NCBI RefSeq assembly: GCF_041433555.1
Contig: NZ_JAPWBR010000003.1
Location: 51,006 to 115,005, forward strand
Length of the DNA stretch: 64,000 nucleotides
Direction of reading: 5' to 3'
From: Granulicatella sp041433555
GTDB lineage: Bacteria > Bacillota > Bacilli > Lactobacillales > Aerococcaceae
Within the stretch, counting starts at the first letter, position 1, and every line of letters starts with the position of its first letter. The position numbers and the translations under genes were made by a program. Of the stretch, positions 1 to 7,771 are shown piece by piece. Under the pieces are notes generated by a model. It was not told the origin of the DNA. It made no database searches and saw only the letters and a list, made by a program, of their open reading frames with translations.

Positions 1-397
1 TAGTACTTTGCAATGCTAGACATTTCTCAACGAGACCTTCATATTGAATAACATCTGTTTTTAACTCAATATTTAATTGACCATTGAAACCTAGCTCTTT
101 CAGCAATAGGAGTACTTCTTCAAGAGATGGAATCTTCTCGCCGGCAAACGTCTCATTAAACCAACTCCCTGCATCCATTGCTTTAATTTCTGCAAGCGTT
201 AGGTTTCTAATTTCTCCAGTTCCGTTGGTTGTACGATCAACCGTTTCATCATGAATCACAACTAAATGTCCATCCTTTGTTAAATGGACATCGAGTTCAA
301 TACCGTCACTTCCCACACGCACTGCTCCCTTAAATGAAGCAAGTGTGTTTTCCGGATGAGTCCCTTTACTTCCTCTATGTGCAAAGATTTTTGTCAT
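1..397 (-). CDS. Glycerophosphodiester phosphodiesterase family protein (3' end beyond window)
   Basis: The visible N-terminal 132 codons begin MTKIFAHRGSKGTHPENT, which carries the HRG and PENT signature of the GDPD TIM-barrel family. GIELDVHLTKDG and VVIHD follow, supplying the metal-binding Glu/Asp and the second catalytic His. The family hydrolyses glycerophosphodiesters to glycerol-3-phosphate and an alcohol. No signal peptide is visible, so the protein is probably cytoplasmic. The start codon overlaps the recN stop in an ATGA arrangement, so the gene is translationally coupled at the end of the folD-recN operon. The C-terminus lies beyond base 1. Substrate specificity cannot be read from this part. 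Confidence 0.88.
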   Translation of the reverse strand, partial: MTKIFAHRGSKGTHPENTLASFKGAVRVGSDGIELDVHLTKDGHLVVIHDETVDRTTNGTGEIRNLTLAEIKAMDAGSWFNETFAGEKIPSLEEVLLLLKELGFNGQLNIELKTDVIQYEGLVEKCLALQST

Positions 398-2106
398 TTG
401 CGTTCACCTTCTGCTCGTGTATCATTTTCCTGCTTAATTGCGTTTGAAATTTGTAATAATTCTTTTGCATTTTCAAGTGTTAATGCGGTAATTGTCGTAC
501 CTGAAAGCATACGTGCAATTTCTTCAGTACGCTCTGCTTCGCCCATTACTTTAAGAATCGTATGCGTACGTTCGCCTTCTTCCACTTTTTCAATATGAAT
601 ATGCGTATCCGCCATGTTTGCCACTTGTGGTAAATGCGTAATACTCAACACTTGAGCGTATTCTGAAATGTAGTGCATCTTCGAAGCAATCGCCTGCGCC
701 ACACGTCCGCTGACACCCGTATCCACTTCGTCAAAAATAATCGTTCCAACGAGTTGTTCTTTCGTGAAGATGGATTTCATCGCTAATGTAATACGCGACA
801 ATTCCCCACCGGAAACAATCTTGCTAAGAGGTTTTAATGGTTCCCCTTTATTCGTTGAAATATAAAACTCAACAATGTCAATTCCTGTTTCGAGTAATGC
901 TTCCGAAGTCTTAAATTGGATGGCAAATTGCGCATTCTCCATGTAGAGACCGTGCAATTCACTCACAATATCTGATTCTAAGCGTTTGGCTACTTTACGA
1001 CGAATACTTGAAATCTTCTCTGCAATCCCAAAGGCTTCAAGAGTGACCTGCTTCAACACTTTTTCTGTTTCAGCAATCAATGCTTCTTTATTTTCAATCT
1101 TATTCAAAGCATCTCTTGCTTTATCTTGGAAGGCTAGAATCTCTTCTGCATCATCCCCATATTTACGTTTTAATTGATAGTAAACATCGAGACGTTCTTC
1201 GATAAACGCCAGGCGTTCTTCATCAAATTCAGCATTTTCAATTTCATGACGAATCGCACTCGCGGCATCTTGTAATTGATAGTAAGCCTCGCTCATTTGT
1301 GTAGAGAGTGTCTTAAAGCTTGTTGAAATCAACTCTAGGCTTTCCACTTCACGTGTCGCTTCTCCGATGGCATCGACGCTTGAATATTCTTCCCCTTCAA
1401 GAGCAGCAAGAGCTGTTTGAAGTGCCGTTTGGATTTTTTGGAAGTGCGTGAAGTATTCTTTTTCTTCACTTAATTGTTCTTCCTCACCCACATAAATATT
1501 GGCTTCTTCGATTTCTTGCAATTGGAATTTCAACATATCTACGCGTTGTGCATCTTCTTTTTCTGCTGTTTGAAGCGCTCTGAGTTCTTGTTTTGCAGCA
1601 ACCACTTTGTCGTACGCCTCGTCATATTCAGCTATTAAATCGCCCATTTGATGGTGTGCAAACTCATCTAATAACCCTAAATGTTTCTCTTCGTTTAATA
1701 AAAGAAAATGCTCATTTTGGCCATGAATATCGATTAAATAAGGTCCGATTTGTTTAAGGAGCGCCACTGTGGCTAACTGTCCATTAATACGACAGTTTGA
1801 TTTCCCATTTTGCAATAGTTCACGTTGAATCATTAATTCGTCTTCAATAACTTCAACCCCGAATTCTTGCAGCTTTTCAACAACGGCTGGATCCTCAATT
1901 CGGAATACCCCTTGAATCAAGGACTTTTCTTCACCATAACGAATCATTTCGAGCGATGCACGTTCACCAATTAATAGGCCCACCGCATCAATAATAATCG
2001 ATTTACCAGCGCCCGTTTCCCCGGTTAAAACCGTCATCCCTTTTTCAAACGTACACTGAACTTCTTCGATAATGGCAAAATTCTTAATATAAATCTCTTG
2101 AATCAA
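394..2106 (-). CDS. recN: DNA repair protein RecN
   Basis: RecN is an SMC-like ATPase acting in double-strand-break repair. The N-terminal half-ATPase has the Walker A GETGAGKS at about residues 34-41. A long central coiled coil follows, then the ABC signature VSGGELSR and Walker B IIFDEVDTGVSG near residues 430-465. The open frame extends back to a GTG at 2115, but that GTG lies inside the ribosome binding site AAAGGGTGA. A TTG at 2106 sits five bases downstream of it and gives MIQEIYIKNFAII, matching the usual RecN N-terminus, so I chose it (570 aa). The gene follows tlyA closely. argR, often found between these two genes in Firmicutes, is absent. Confidence 0.95.
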   Translation of the reverse strand: MIQEIYIKNFAIIEEVQCTFEKGMTVLTGETGAGKSIIIDAVGLLIGERASLEMIRYGEEKSLIQGVFRIEDPAVVEKLQEFGVEVIEDELMIQRELLQNGKSNCRINGQLATVALLKQIGPYLIDIHGQNEHFLLLNEEKHLGLLDEFAHHQMGDLIAEYDEAYDKVVAAKQELRALQTAEKEDAQRVDMLKFQLQEIEEANIYVGEEEQLSEEKEYFTHFQKIQTALQTALAALEGEEYSSVDAIGEATREVESLELISTSFKTLSTQMSEAYYQLQDAASAIRHEIENAEFDEERLAFIEERLDVYYQLKRKYGDDAEEILAFQDKARDALNKIENKEALIAETEKVLKQVTLEAFGIAEKISSIRRKVAKRLESDIVSELHGLYMENAQFAIQFKTSEALLETGIDIVEFYISTNKGEPLKPLSKIVSGGELSRITLAMKSIFTKEQLVGTIIFDEVDTGVSGRVAQAIASKMHYISEYAQVLSITHLPQVANMADTHIHIEKVEEGERTHTILKVMGEAERTEEIARMLSGTTITALTLENAKELLQISNAIKQENDTRAEGERK

Positions 2107-2118
2107 GTTCGTCACCCT

Positions 2119-2934
2119 TTACTTTTTTAATCGTTGCGCTTCTTTAACCGTCTCACGCGCGAGTTCTTCAAACGAATGAACCTCACTAGGAGCCGTATTT
2201 TTCAAATGCGCTAAAAATTCAATATTCCCACTTCCACCAGTGATTGGTGAATACGTTACTTTTTCGACAGTGAATCCAATTTGTTCACTGAAGCTTAAAA
2301 TATCTACTAATACATCTTCATGTACTTTTGGATCGCTGACAATTCCTTTTTTCCCGATGCGTTCACGACCTGCTTCGAATTGCGGTTTAATCAATACAAG
2401 CACGTCTCCGCCTTCTTTTAGAATTGGTTTTAATGGCGGTAAAATAAGCTTTAATGAGATAAAAGATACATCAATCGAAGCTACATCTGGTTGTCCTTTT
2501 GTGAAATCATCTGGAGTTGCGAAACGGAAATTCATACGCTCCATGACAACGACACGCTCATCTTGGCGAAGTTTATAGTCTAATTGGTTATACCCCACAT
2601 CGAGTGCATAACTTTGTTTAGCACCGTTTTGTAAGGCCGCGTCAGTAAATCCACCAGTCGAAGCACCGATATCTAATAAAATCTTTCCATCGACACTGAC
2701 ATCGAATTCTTTTAAAGCTTTTTCTAATTTCAAACCGCCACGAGACACATATTTCAACGGTTCACCTTTAATCATTAATGAACTCGTCACAGGAATTTTC
2801 TCCCCTGGTTTATCGTATCGGTTATGATTTACCGCATCCACGATTTGTCCAGCCATGACAAGTCGTTTTGCTTTTTCTCTGGAATCTGTCAATCCCTGTT
2901 GGACGACTAGAATATCCACACGTTCTTTTTCCAT
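2119..2934 (-). CDS. tlyA: TlyA-family rRNA (cytidine-2'-O)-methyltransferase
   Basis: This is a 271-residue protein with an N-terminal S4 RNA-binding domain (VDILVVQQGLTDSREKAKRLVMAG). It is followed by an FtsJ-like SAM methyltransferase fold with the motif LLDIGASTGGFTDAAL near residues 82-97 and a downstream DVSFISLKLILPPL. TlyA enzymes methylate 16S and 23S rRNA, and homologues were long misnamed hemolysin A. The start follows AGGAGTAACAA at good spacing. The gene lies in the operon between ispA and recN. Family assignment is firm; the exact modified nucleotides are inferred from the family. Confidence 0.93.
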   Translation of the reverse strand: MEKERVDILVVQQGLTDSREKAKRLVMAGQIVDAVNHNRYDKPGEKIPVTSSLMIKGEPLKYVSRGGLKLEKALKEFDVSVDGKILLDIGASTGGFTDAALQNGAKQSYALDVGYNQLDYKLRQDERVVVMERMNFRFATPDDFTKGQPDVASIDVSFISLKLILPPLKPILKEGGDVLVLIKPQFEAGRERIGKKGIVSDPKVHEDVLVDILSFSEQIGFTVEKVTYSPITGGSGNIEFLAHLKNTAPSEVHSFEELARETVKEAQRLKK

Positions 2935-2943
2935 TTGTTACTC

Positions 2944-3822
2944 CTATATTTCTAAATACGTTAAAAATTCAACGAGTAGCGCCTTTGTTTGTTGATTTGC
3001 TGGTGTAAACTCAACTTCCTCTAACGTACGCTTACAAGACGAAATTTCGCTTGCTAAGGCATCTTTTGCGCCTTCTACTCCTAAGAGACTAGGATACGTA
3101 TTTTTACTAAGTTCTGAATCCTTACCTGTTTCTTTACCAGTTTGCTCACTTGTCCAGCACACATCTTGCAAGTCGTTTTGAATTTGGAATGCTAGGCCAA
3201 AGTGAGTCGCATATGAAACAAAAGCTTCTTTCATCTTCGCATCATCGATAAATAGATTTCCAAGACGAACAGCAGCTAGTAATAACTCGCCTGTTTTCTC
3301 ACGATGGATTTCTTTCATTTGTTCCAAAGTAATCGTCACTTCTTCACTAGCAATATCTTTCATTTGCCCTGAAATCATGCCACTCATACCAGAAGCTGTT
3401 GATAAAATCTTCACGGCTTCCACTAACTGATTCGCTTCTAAATTAGCATTCGCAGCAACCTCAAATGCTAATGTAAGTAATGCATCCCCTGCTAAAATCG
3501 CAGTCGCTTCGTCAAACGCCTTATGCACAGTTGGACGGCCACGACGCAGGTCATCATCATCCATTCCTGGTAAGTCATCATGAATCAGAGAATACGTATG
3601 AATCATCTCTAATGCACATGCTAAGTCTAATGCTGCTTTATTTCTCGATGTACCAGAAGCCCCAACTGCTAGTGTTAAAAGCGGTCTAATACGTTTCCCA
3701 CCGGATTGAACCGCGTATAGCATCGCTTCTTTTAGGCGTGAATCTGAAGTTCTTTTTTCAATCAGCTGCGTTAAATGAAGTGCTACGTCTTGTTGAAGTT
3801 GTTGAATAACATCCTTCACCAT
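2944..3822 (-). CDS. ispA: Polyprenyl (farnesyl-type) diphosphate synthase
   Basis: This is a trans-isoprenyl diphosphate synthase, probably making farnesyl diphosphate for undecaprenyl lipid synthesis. The first Asp-rich motif is DDLPGMDDDDLRRGRPTVH. GGKRIRP and the KTG-type motif REKTGELL are also present. The second Asp-rich motif reads QNDLQD instead of the usual DDxxD form, so its first Asp is Asn. An upstream in-frame ATG at 3849 would overlap xseB by 23 bases. The ATG at 3822 has AAGAGG nine bases upstream and starts just after the xseB stop, so I chose it (292 aa). Sits in the xseA-xseB-ispA-tlyA order common in Firmicutes. Confidence 0.92.
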   Translation of the reverse strand: MVKDVIQQLQQDVALHLTQLIEKRTSDSRLKEAMLYAVQSGGKRIRPLLTLAVGASGTSRNKAALDLACALEMIHTYSLIHDDLPGMDDDDLRRGRPTVHKAFDEATAILAGDALLTLAFEVAANANLEANQLVEAVKILSTASGMSGMISGQMKDIASEEVTITLEQMKEIHREKTGELLLAAVRLGNLFIDDAKMKEAFVSYATHFGLAFQIQNDLQDVCWTSEQTGKETGKDSELSKNTYPSLLGVEGAKDALASEISSCKRTLEEVEFTPANQQTKALLVEFLTYLEI

Positions 3823-3826
3823 ACGA

Positions 3827-4039
3827 CTATGCCTCTTTTCCTTCTGCATTCACTGTAATCATTGCACGAACGGTTTCTTCGGCTTTTGTCAATGTTTCAT
3901 TACATAACTGGCTTAATTCCATTCCTTCTTTAAATTTATCAAGCGCTTCGTCTAAAGGAACATTTCCGCTTTCTAATTGGCGCACGATTTGTTCTAAGGC
4001 ACCCATTGCTTCTTCGAATTTCATTTCTTTTTTAGCCAT
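3827..4039 (-). CDS. xseB: Exodeoxyribonuclease VII small subunit
   Basis: This 70-residue protein contains the family core FEEAMGALEQIVRQLESG and LDEALDKFKEGMELSQ, two helices typical of XseB. It partners XseA to degrade single-stranded DNA. The start codon shares one base with the xseA stop (TAATG junction), which indicates translational coupling. Length is normal for the family. Confidence 0.95.
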   Translation of the reverse strand: MAKKEMKFEEAMGALEQIVRQLESGNVPLDEALDKFKEGMELSQLCNETLTKAEETVRAMITVNAEGKEA

Positions 4040-5373
4040 TATAAACTCTCCTTATTTTTTGCTGTGACAGTAGCATTCACTAAACCATCACTGAGTCTGA
4101 TTTCAATTGGTTGTTTTTCTTCAATTTGGTCAATAGATTTTACGATATCGCCGTCTTTAAATACGATACCGTAACCACGTGTCATAATCTTTAATGGACT
4201 GAGTAAATCTAATTTCTCCACTAATTGTTGGAATCTGATTTGCTTATCTTGCAAGTAATTTTGATTGCTATCAACTAATTGCTTATGCAACCATTCGAGT
4301 TTTTGCTTTTGTTGAATTAAGATTTGTTCTGGCGACACTAATTGCAGGCGGTGCGTAAATTGCATCGACTGTTGTTTTGCCAAGTGAAGTCTTTGTTGCA
4401 TGCCTTGCATCAATTTTAATCGCAGTTGATCGACTTGTTGCGCATAGACTTCATACATCCGCTCTGGTTTTACAAAAATACCAGATTTCTCTAGCTTACT
4501 TAATAACTCCTTACGAGTATTCAACTGATTAAGCATCGTGGTTTGCAAACGTCCTGTTAAATTTCCAAGTGTTAAATGAATGTCATTTAAGACCGGCGTT
4601 GCAAGTTCTGCTGCGGCAGTTGGTGTCGCTGCACGTTGGTCAGAAGCAAAGTCTGTTAAGGTCGTATCTGTTTCATGCCCCACACTTGAAATGATTGGGA
4701 GGGAGAATGAAGCAACGCGTCTAACGACTGGTTCTTCATTAAAGGCCCACAAGTCTTCGATGGAACCACCACCACGACCAATGATAACCACATCGGCATC
4801 CGACTGTTCTACTAAGTCCAAGTTTTTAAGAATGCTTGGAACTGCGTGTACTCCTTGTACCACGGTTGGATATAACACGAGTTGTGCGATTGGAAAACGT
4901 CGAGCAACTGTTGTTTGAATATCACGGATAACTGCACCTGTATCACTCGTTAAAATCGCAATTTTCTTTGGAAATACGGGAATTGGTTTCTTCGGTCCAG
5001 CAAATACGCCTTCTTCAGTTAACTTCTTCTTCAACTGTTCGTAAGCTTGATAAAGTGCCCCAACACCATCTGGTTCCATATGCTCGATAATCATTTGGTA
5101 TTTCCCAGATTTCTCATAGACCGTAACGCGCCCAATCACAAGAACCTTCATTCCTTCTTCTGGTTGGAATTGAATTTTCTTATAGGCACCTTGGAACATC
5201 GTTGCTGCGATAATCGCATTTTCATCTTTTAAGTTGAAATACTTATGCACACTATTTTTATTAAAGTTCGAAATTTCTCCCGTCAAATAAACGCGGTCTA
5301 AGTGCGGATCACGGTCAAATTTAGTTTTTATATACTTCGTCAACGCGGTGACGGTTAAGTATTCTTGTTCCAT
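4039..5373 (-). CDS. xseA: Exodeoxyribonuclease VII large subunit
   Basis: This is a 444-residue XseA. The N-terminal OB-fold region (VTALTKYIKTKFDRDPHLDRVYLTGEIS) is followed by the catalytic domain. That domain shows RGGGSIEDLWAFNEE and SSVGHETDTTLTDFASD, then a long C-terminal helical region that binds the small subunit. The enzyme degrades single-stranded DNA into oligonucleotides. It begins three bases after the folD stop and overlaps xseB by one base, so the three are co-transcribed. Confidence 0.96.
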   Translation of the reverse strand: MEQEYLTVTALTKYIKTKFDRDPHLDRVYLTGEISNFNKNSVHKYFNLKDENAIIAATMFQGAYKKIQFQPEEGMKVLVIGRVTVYEKSGKYQMIIEHMEPDGVGALYQAYEQLKKKLTEEGVFAGPKKPIPVFPKKIAILTSDTGAVIRDIQTTVARRFPIAQLVLYPTVVQGVHAVPSILKNLDLVEQSDADVVIIGRGGGSIEDLWAFNEEPVVRRVASFSLPIISSVGHETDTTLTDFASDQRAATPTAAAELATPVLNDIHLTLGNLTGRLQTTMLNQLNTRKELLSKLEKSGIFVKPERMYEVYAQQVDQLRLKLMQGMQQRLHLAKQQSMQFTHRLQLVSPEQILIQQKQKLEWLHKQLVDSNQNYLQDKQIRFQQLVEKLDLLSPLKIMTRGYGIVFKDGDIVKSIDQIEEKQPIEIRLSDGLVNATVTAKNKESL

Positions 5374-5376
5374 GTC

Positions 5377-6225
5377 CTACCCCTTCTTACTTTTTGCATT
5401 TTTAACGGTTTGCGCTAGTAACATCGCAATGGTCATTGGACCTACGCCACCAGGCACTGGTGTAATCGCACTTGTGAGTGGCGCCACTTCTTCAAATAAG
5501 ACGTCTCCACAAAGTTTTCCTTCCTCATTACGGTTAATGCCGACATCAATGACAACGGCCCCTTCTTTTACGAAGACTTTTGTAACAAGACCAGCTTTTC
5601 CTACGGCACTAATCAAAATATCAGCGCGTTTAGCCACTTTTTCTAAATCTTTAGTACGGCTATGACAAACTGTCACTGTCGCACCGTGATTCAACCCTAG
5701 CAATGCCATTGGACGGCCGACAATTGTACTTTGGCCGATAATGACCATCTCTTTTCCAACAAGGTCGATATCATATTCTTTGAAGAACTCCATGATTCCT
5801 TGTGGTGTACATGGAACAATCGATTCATCCTTTTGTAGTAACTTCCCTAAGTTCACTGGATGGAACCCGTCCACATCTTTTTCAGGAACAATCGCTTCTA
5901 AGACTGCATCTGTATCGATATGTTTTGGCAGAGGCAATTGCACTAAAATCCCATGGACGCTAGCATCATGGTTGAGTGTATTCACGTATTCTAATAGTTC
6001 TTCTTGTGTTGTTTCTTCACTGAGGCGAATCACGTTTGAATGAATGCCTACTTCTGTTGCTGCACGTTCTTTGTTACGCACGTACACTTGGCTAGCTGGG
6101 TCTTCTCCAACGAGAATGACCGTTAGCGAAGGTGTGACTCCACTCTTGGAAAGCTGTTGCACTTCCTCTTTTAGTTCTTCTCTTATTTTTCCAGCTAATG
6201 CTTTCCCATCTAGAATTTGCGTCAT
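5377..6225 (-). CDS. folD: Bifunctional methylenetetrahydrofolate dehydrogenase / methenyl-THF cyclohydrolase
   Basis: FolD interconverts 5,10-methylene-THF, methenyl-THF and 10-formyl-THF. Diagnostic motifs are YVRNKERAATEVGI with the catalytic Lys, GILVQLPLPKH, the NADP-binding GQSTIVGRPMALL, and PVPGGVGPMT near the C-terminus. A longer frame reaches 6294, but the preceding residues are hydrophobic non-family sequence. The ATG at 6225 directly follows AAGGAGG, giving 282 aa. It heads the folD-xseA-xseB-ispA-tlyA-recN operon. It works with Fhs (57774) and ThyA (54182), elsewhere in this window, in one-carbon metabolism. Confidence 0.96.
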   Translation of the reverse strand: MTQILDGKALAGKIREELKEEVQQLSKSGVTPSLTVILVGEDPASQVYVRNKERAATEVGIHSNVIRLSEETTQEELLEYVNTLNHDASVHGILVQLPLPKHIDTDAVLEAIVPEKDVDGFHPVNLGKLLQKDESIVPCTPQGIMEFFKEYDIDLVGKEMVIIGQSTIVGRPMALLGLNHGATVTVCHSRTKDLEKVAKRADILISAVGKAGLVTKVFVKEGAVVIDVGINRNEEGKLCGDVLFEEVAPLTSAITPVPGGVGPMTIAMLLAQTVKNAKSKKG

Positions 6226-6301
6226 AGAAGCCTCCTTTTTCAAAAATAATATGTAATGTTGATAAAAATAAAATATGTATGGTGAAATTAACAAATGTGT
6301 G

Positions 6302-6321
6302 AATTATCATATATGATAATT
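6302..6321. repeat. 20-base terminal palindrome of hairpin-module element
   Basis: Perfect self-complementary 20-mer built on ATTATCATATATGATAAT. The same sequence, cut by the window end, occurs at about 63984-64000 next to the second element copy. In both copies GTGCATTCAA lies six or seven bases inward, so the palindrome marks one end of the element. Confidence 0.85.
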
Positions 6322-6770
6322 TTTTAGTGCATTCAATGGGGTGTGACATGACTTAGGCGCGGGGGTTTATTGACTTTCTTTTCATCACTCGTGATTCAAG
6401 AAAGTCTAATAACCTGTGCGAACGCAAGACAACGAAGCAGAATATTCTCGCACTGTGAGAATATTCTTAGCTTCTGTCTTTCTGCTTCACATCCTTTATA
6501 GTTGAACTCGGGCTCACATCCTGTTTTTAGTTGAGCTCGCAATCGTAGAAATGGCGTGCGTTTCCCGAAACATCCGCGGAACGTTTCACGTTCCTTCCGG
6601 TGTTCCGGTCCAACGTTCCATTTCTGAGCGCGATTGCTCACATCCTTTGTAGTTGAACTCGGGCTCACAGGACTGACGTCCACTTCCTGATATGTCCGCA
6701 CGACTCGTTCCGAGTCCCTTGTGGCATATCAGTCCAGTGTTTCAGTCCTGAGCGTTCGCCCTCGTATCCT
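6302..6770. repeat. Modular hairpin-repeat element, copy 1
   Basis: The element opens with a perfect 20-base palindrome at 6302-6321 (AATTATCATATATGATAATT), then GTGCATTCAA at 6327. Four large hairpins follow: 6364-6414 (17-base stem), 6426-6480, 6533-6639 and 6668-6750, the last two with nested inner stems. Between them lie near-identical linkers of the form CACATCCTTTRTAGTTGAACTC at 6488-6509 and 6639-6660, and a related one at 6515-6538. The linkers are conserved while the stem cores differ completely. A second copy in opposite orientation lies at the right end of the window, sharing the palindrome, GTGCATTCAA and linker. Function unknown; no coding capacity. Confidence 0.85.
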
Positions 6771-6777
6771 TTAAAAA

Positions 6778-6805
6778 AGAGTCTGAAACTGTTGCTTCAG
6801 ACTCT
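6778..6805 (-). terminator. Rho-independent terminator after nusB
   Basis: On the minus strand AGAGTCTGAA and TTCAGACTCT form a ten-base stem with a short loop, followed by a run of T. It closes the Gls24-nusB transcript. Confidence 0.9.
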
Positions 6806-6820
6806 TCGTGTAGTAGAATC

Positions 6821-7282
6821 TTACCCGTTTACTAAGTTTGATAAGATACCATTAATAAATTTCGCTGATTTTTCGTCACTGTATGTTTTTGCGATTTCAA
6901 TTGCTTCGTTTAACGCTACAGTTTGTGGAACTTCTAATTCTGGAGAAGTCATTTCGAAGATAGCTACTCGCATGATGATTAAGTCTAAACGAACGATACG
7001 GTTTAGCTTCCATCCTTTTAAGTACTTTTCGATTAACGCGTCGATTTTCTCGACGTTATTTTGAACTCCTCGTACTAATGCTATGCTGTACGCAATTTCT
7101 GGAACTTCGTTAAGTAACTCTTCTTCCGTAATTGCTTCGATAGAATAAGGTGAATCTTCTGAGCATTCCAACGCAAGACTAAGCGCATCTACAATGTGCA
7201 TTTCAGGCGACACATCTAGTTGGTATAGGGCTTGAATGGCCAATACTCGTAGTGCTCGTCTTTTTAATGGTTTACGACTCAC
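6821..7282 (-). CDS. nusB: Transcription antitermination factor NusB
   Basis: This is a 153-residue all-helical RNA-binding protein of the NusB family. The N-terminal RRALRVLAIQALYQLD and the C-terminal VALNEAIEIAKTYSDEKSAKFINGIL are diagnostic. With NusA, NusE and NusG it promotes antitermination of rRNA operons by binding boxA. The start is GTG and shares its first base with the stop of the upstream Gls24 gene, implying coupling. The gene order Gls24 (YqhY) then nusB is standard in Firmicutes. Confidence 0.95.
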   Translation of the reverse strand: MSRKPLKRRALRVLAIQALYQLDVSPEMHIVDALSLALECSEDSPYSIEAITEEELLNEVPEIAYSIALVRGVQNNVEKIDALIEKYLKGWKLNRIVRLDLIIMRVAIFEMTSPELEVPQTVALNEAIEIAKTYSDEKSAKFINGILSNLVNG

Positions 7283-7671
7283 TATTCATCCCCCAATTCA
7301 AATAATTCAGCATCTTCGTGATGCACTGGTAAAATTTCTTGAACGTGAACATTCACTTGTGAAATCACTAATTCACAGCTGAATAATAATTGTTCTTTAA
7401 TTTTGTTTTGCAATAATAGAGCTGTTTTTGGAATTGAAACACCGTAATCTACATTTCCGTAAATATCAATTACGAATGATCCGTTTTCTTCAGTTAAATA
7501 AGCCCCTTTAGATAATTGTTTTCCACCAAAAATAGTGTTCAAGAATCCAGGAACTGGATAGAAGCCTTCCACTTGTGCAGCTACAATCCCAGCAATGCTT
7601 TCGATAACTTCAGGAGCAATCTCAATTGCACCTAGTTCTTGTTCTTTAGAATATGTTTTGTTTTGTTCCAT
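7282..7671 (-). CDS. Asp23/Gls24 family envelope stress / YqhY-like protein
   Basis: This is a 129-residue protein with the Asp23/Gls24 core: GAIEIAPEVIESIAGIVAAQVEGF, then VDYGVSIPKTALLLQNKI and VNVHVQEI. YqhY-type members are encoded beside nusB and, in Bacillus, affect acetyl-CoA carboxylase activity. That role is knowledge of homologues, though the acc genes being the next operon upstream fits it. The ribosome binding site is GGGGAGG and a good promoter lies at 7731-7759. efp, often adjacent in streptococci, is missing here. Confidence 0.9.
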   Translation of the reverse strand: MEQNKTYSKEQELGAIEIAPEVIESIAGIVAAQVEGFYPVPGFLNTIFGGKQLSKGAYLTEENGSFVIDIYGNVDYGVSIPKTALLLQNKIKEQLLFSCELVISQVNVHVQEILPVHHEDAELFELGDE

Positions 7672-7730
7672 TTTGTAACCTCCCCGTTTGATAGAAAATT
7701 ACTCATAAAAAGATTTTCCAATTCTCATTT

Positions 7731-7759
7731 AGTTTACCATGAAACAGCTATTCTCACAA
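7731..7759 (-). promoter_or_regulatory. Promoter of the Gls24-nusB operon
   Basis: Minus strand TTGTGA, exactly 17 bases, then TAAACT, followed about 60 bases later by the GGGGAGG ribosome binding site and ATG of the Gls24 gene. Confidence 0.65.
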
Positions 7760-7771
7760 CTACCGTCTATT

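Larger units (their letters stand above)
6226..6820. other. Non-coding region: AT-rich folD leader, hairpin-module element, nusB terminator
   Basis: About 595 bases contain no credible gene. From left to right: about 75 AT-rich bases upstream of folD, where its promoter should lie although I could not fix one. Then a large block of nested inverted repeats at 6302-6770, described separately. Then the nusB terminator at 6778-6805. The one reading frame through the block (about 6396-6701, minus) has low-complexity, repeat-derived sequence and no ribosome binding site, so I do not call it. Confidence 0.8.

Noticed and set aside
6488..6660. Integron-like attC sites
   Set aside because: The linker contains GTTGAAC/GTTGAGC, fitting GTTRRRY, and the cores are variable palindromes. 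However, the other end reads GCTCACATCC and not RYYYAAC, the modules hold no gene cassettes, and no integrase is in the window.
6396..6701. 101-codon minus-strand frame in the hairpin block
   Set aside because: No ribosome binding site, it translates repeat arms, and it has no family resemblance.
6302..6770. CRISPR array
   Set aside because: The linkers repeat, but the intervening segments are self-complementary and of different lengths, and no cas gene is present.
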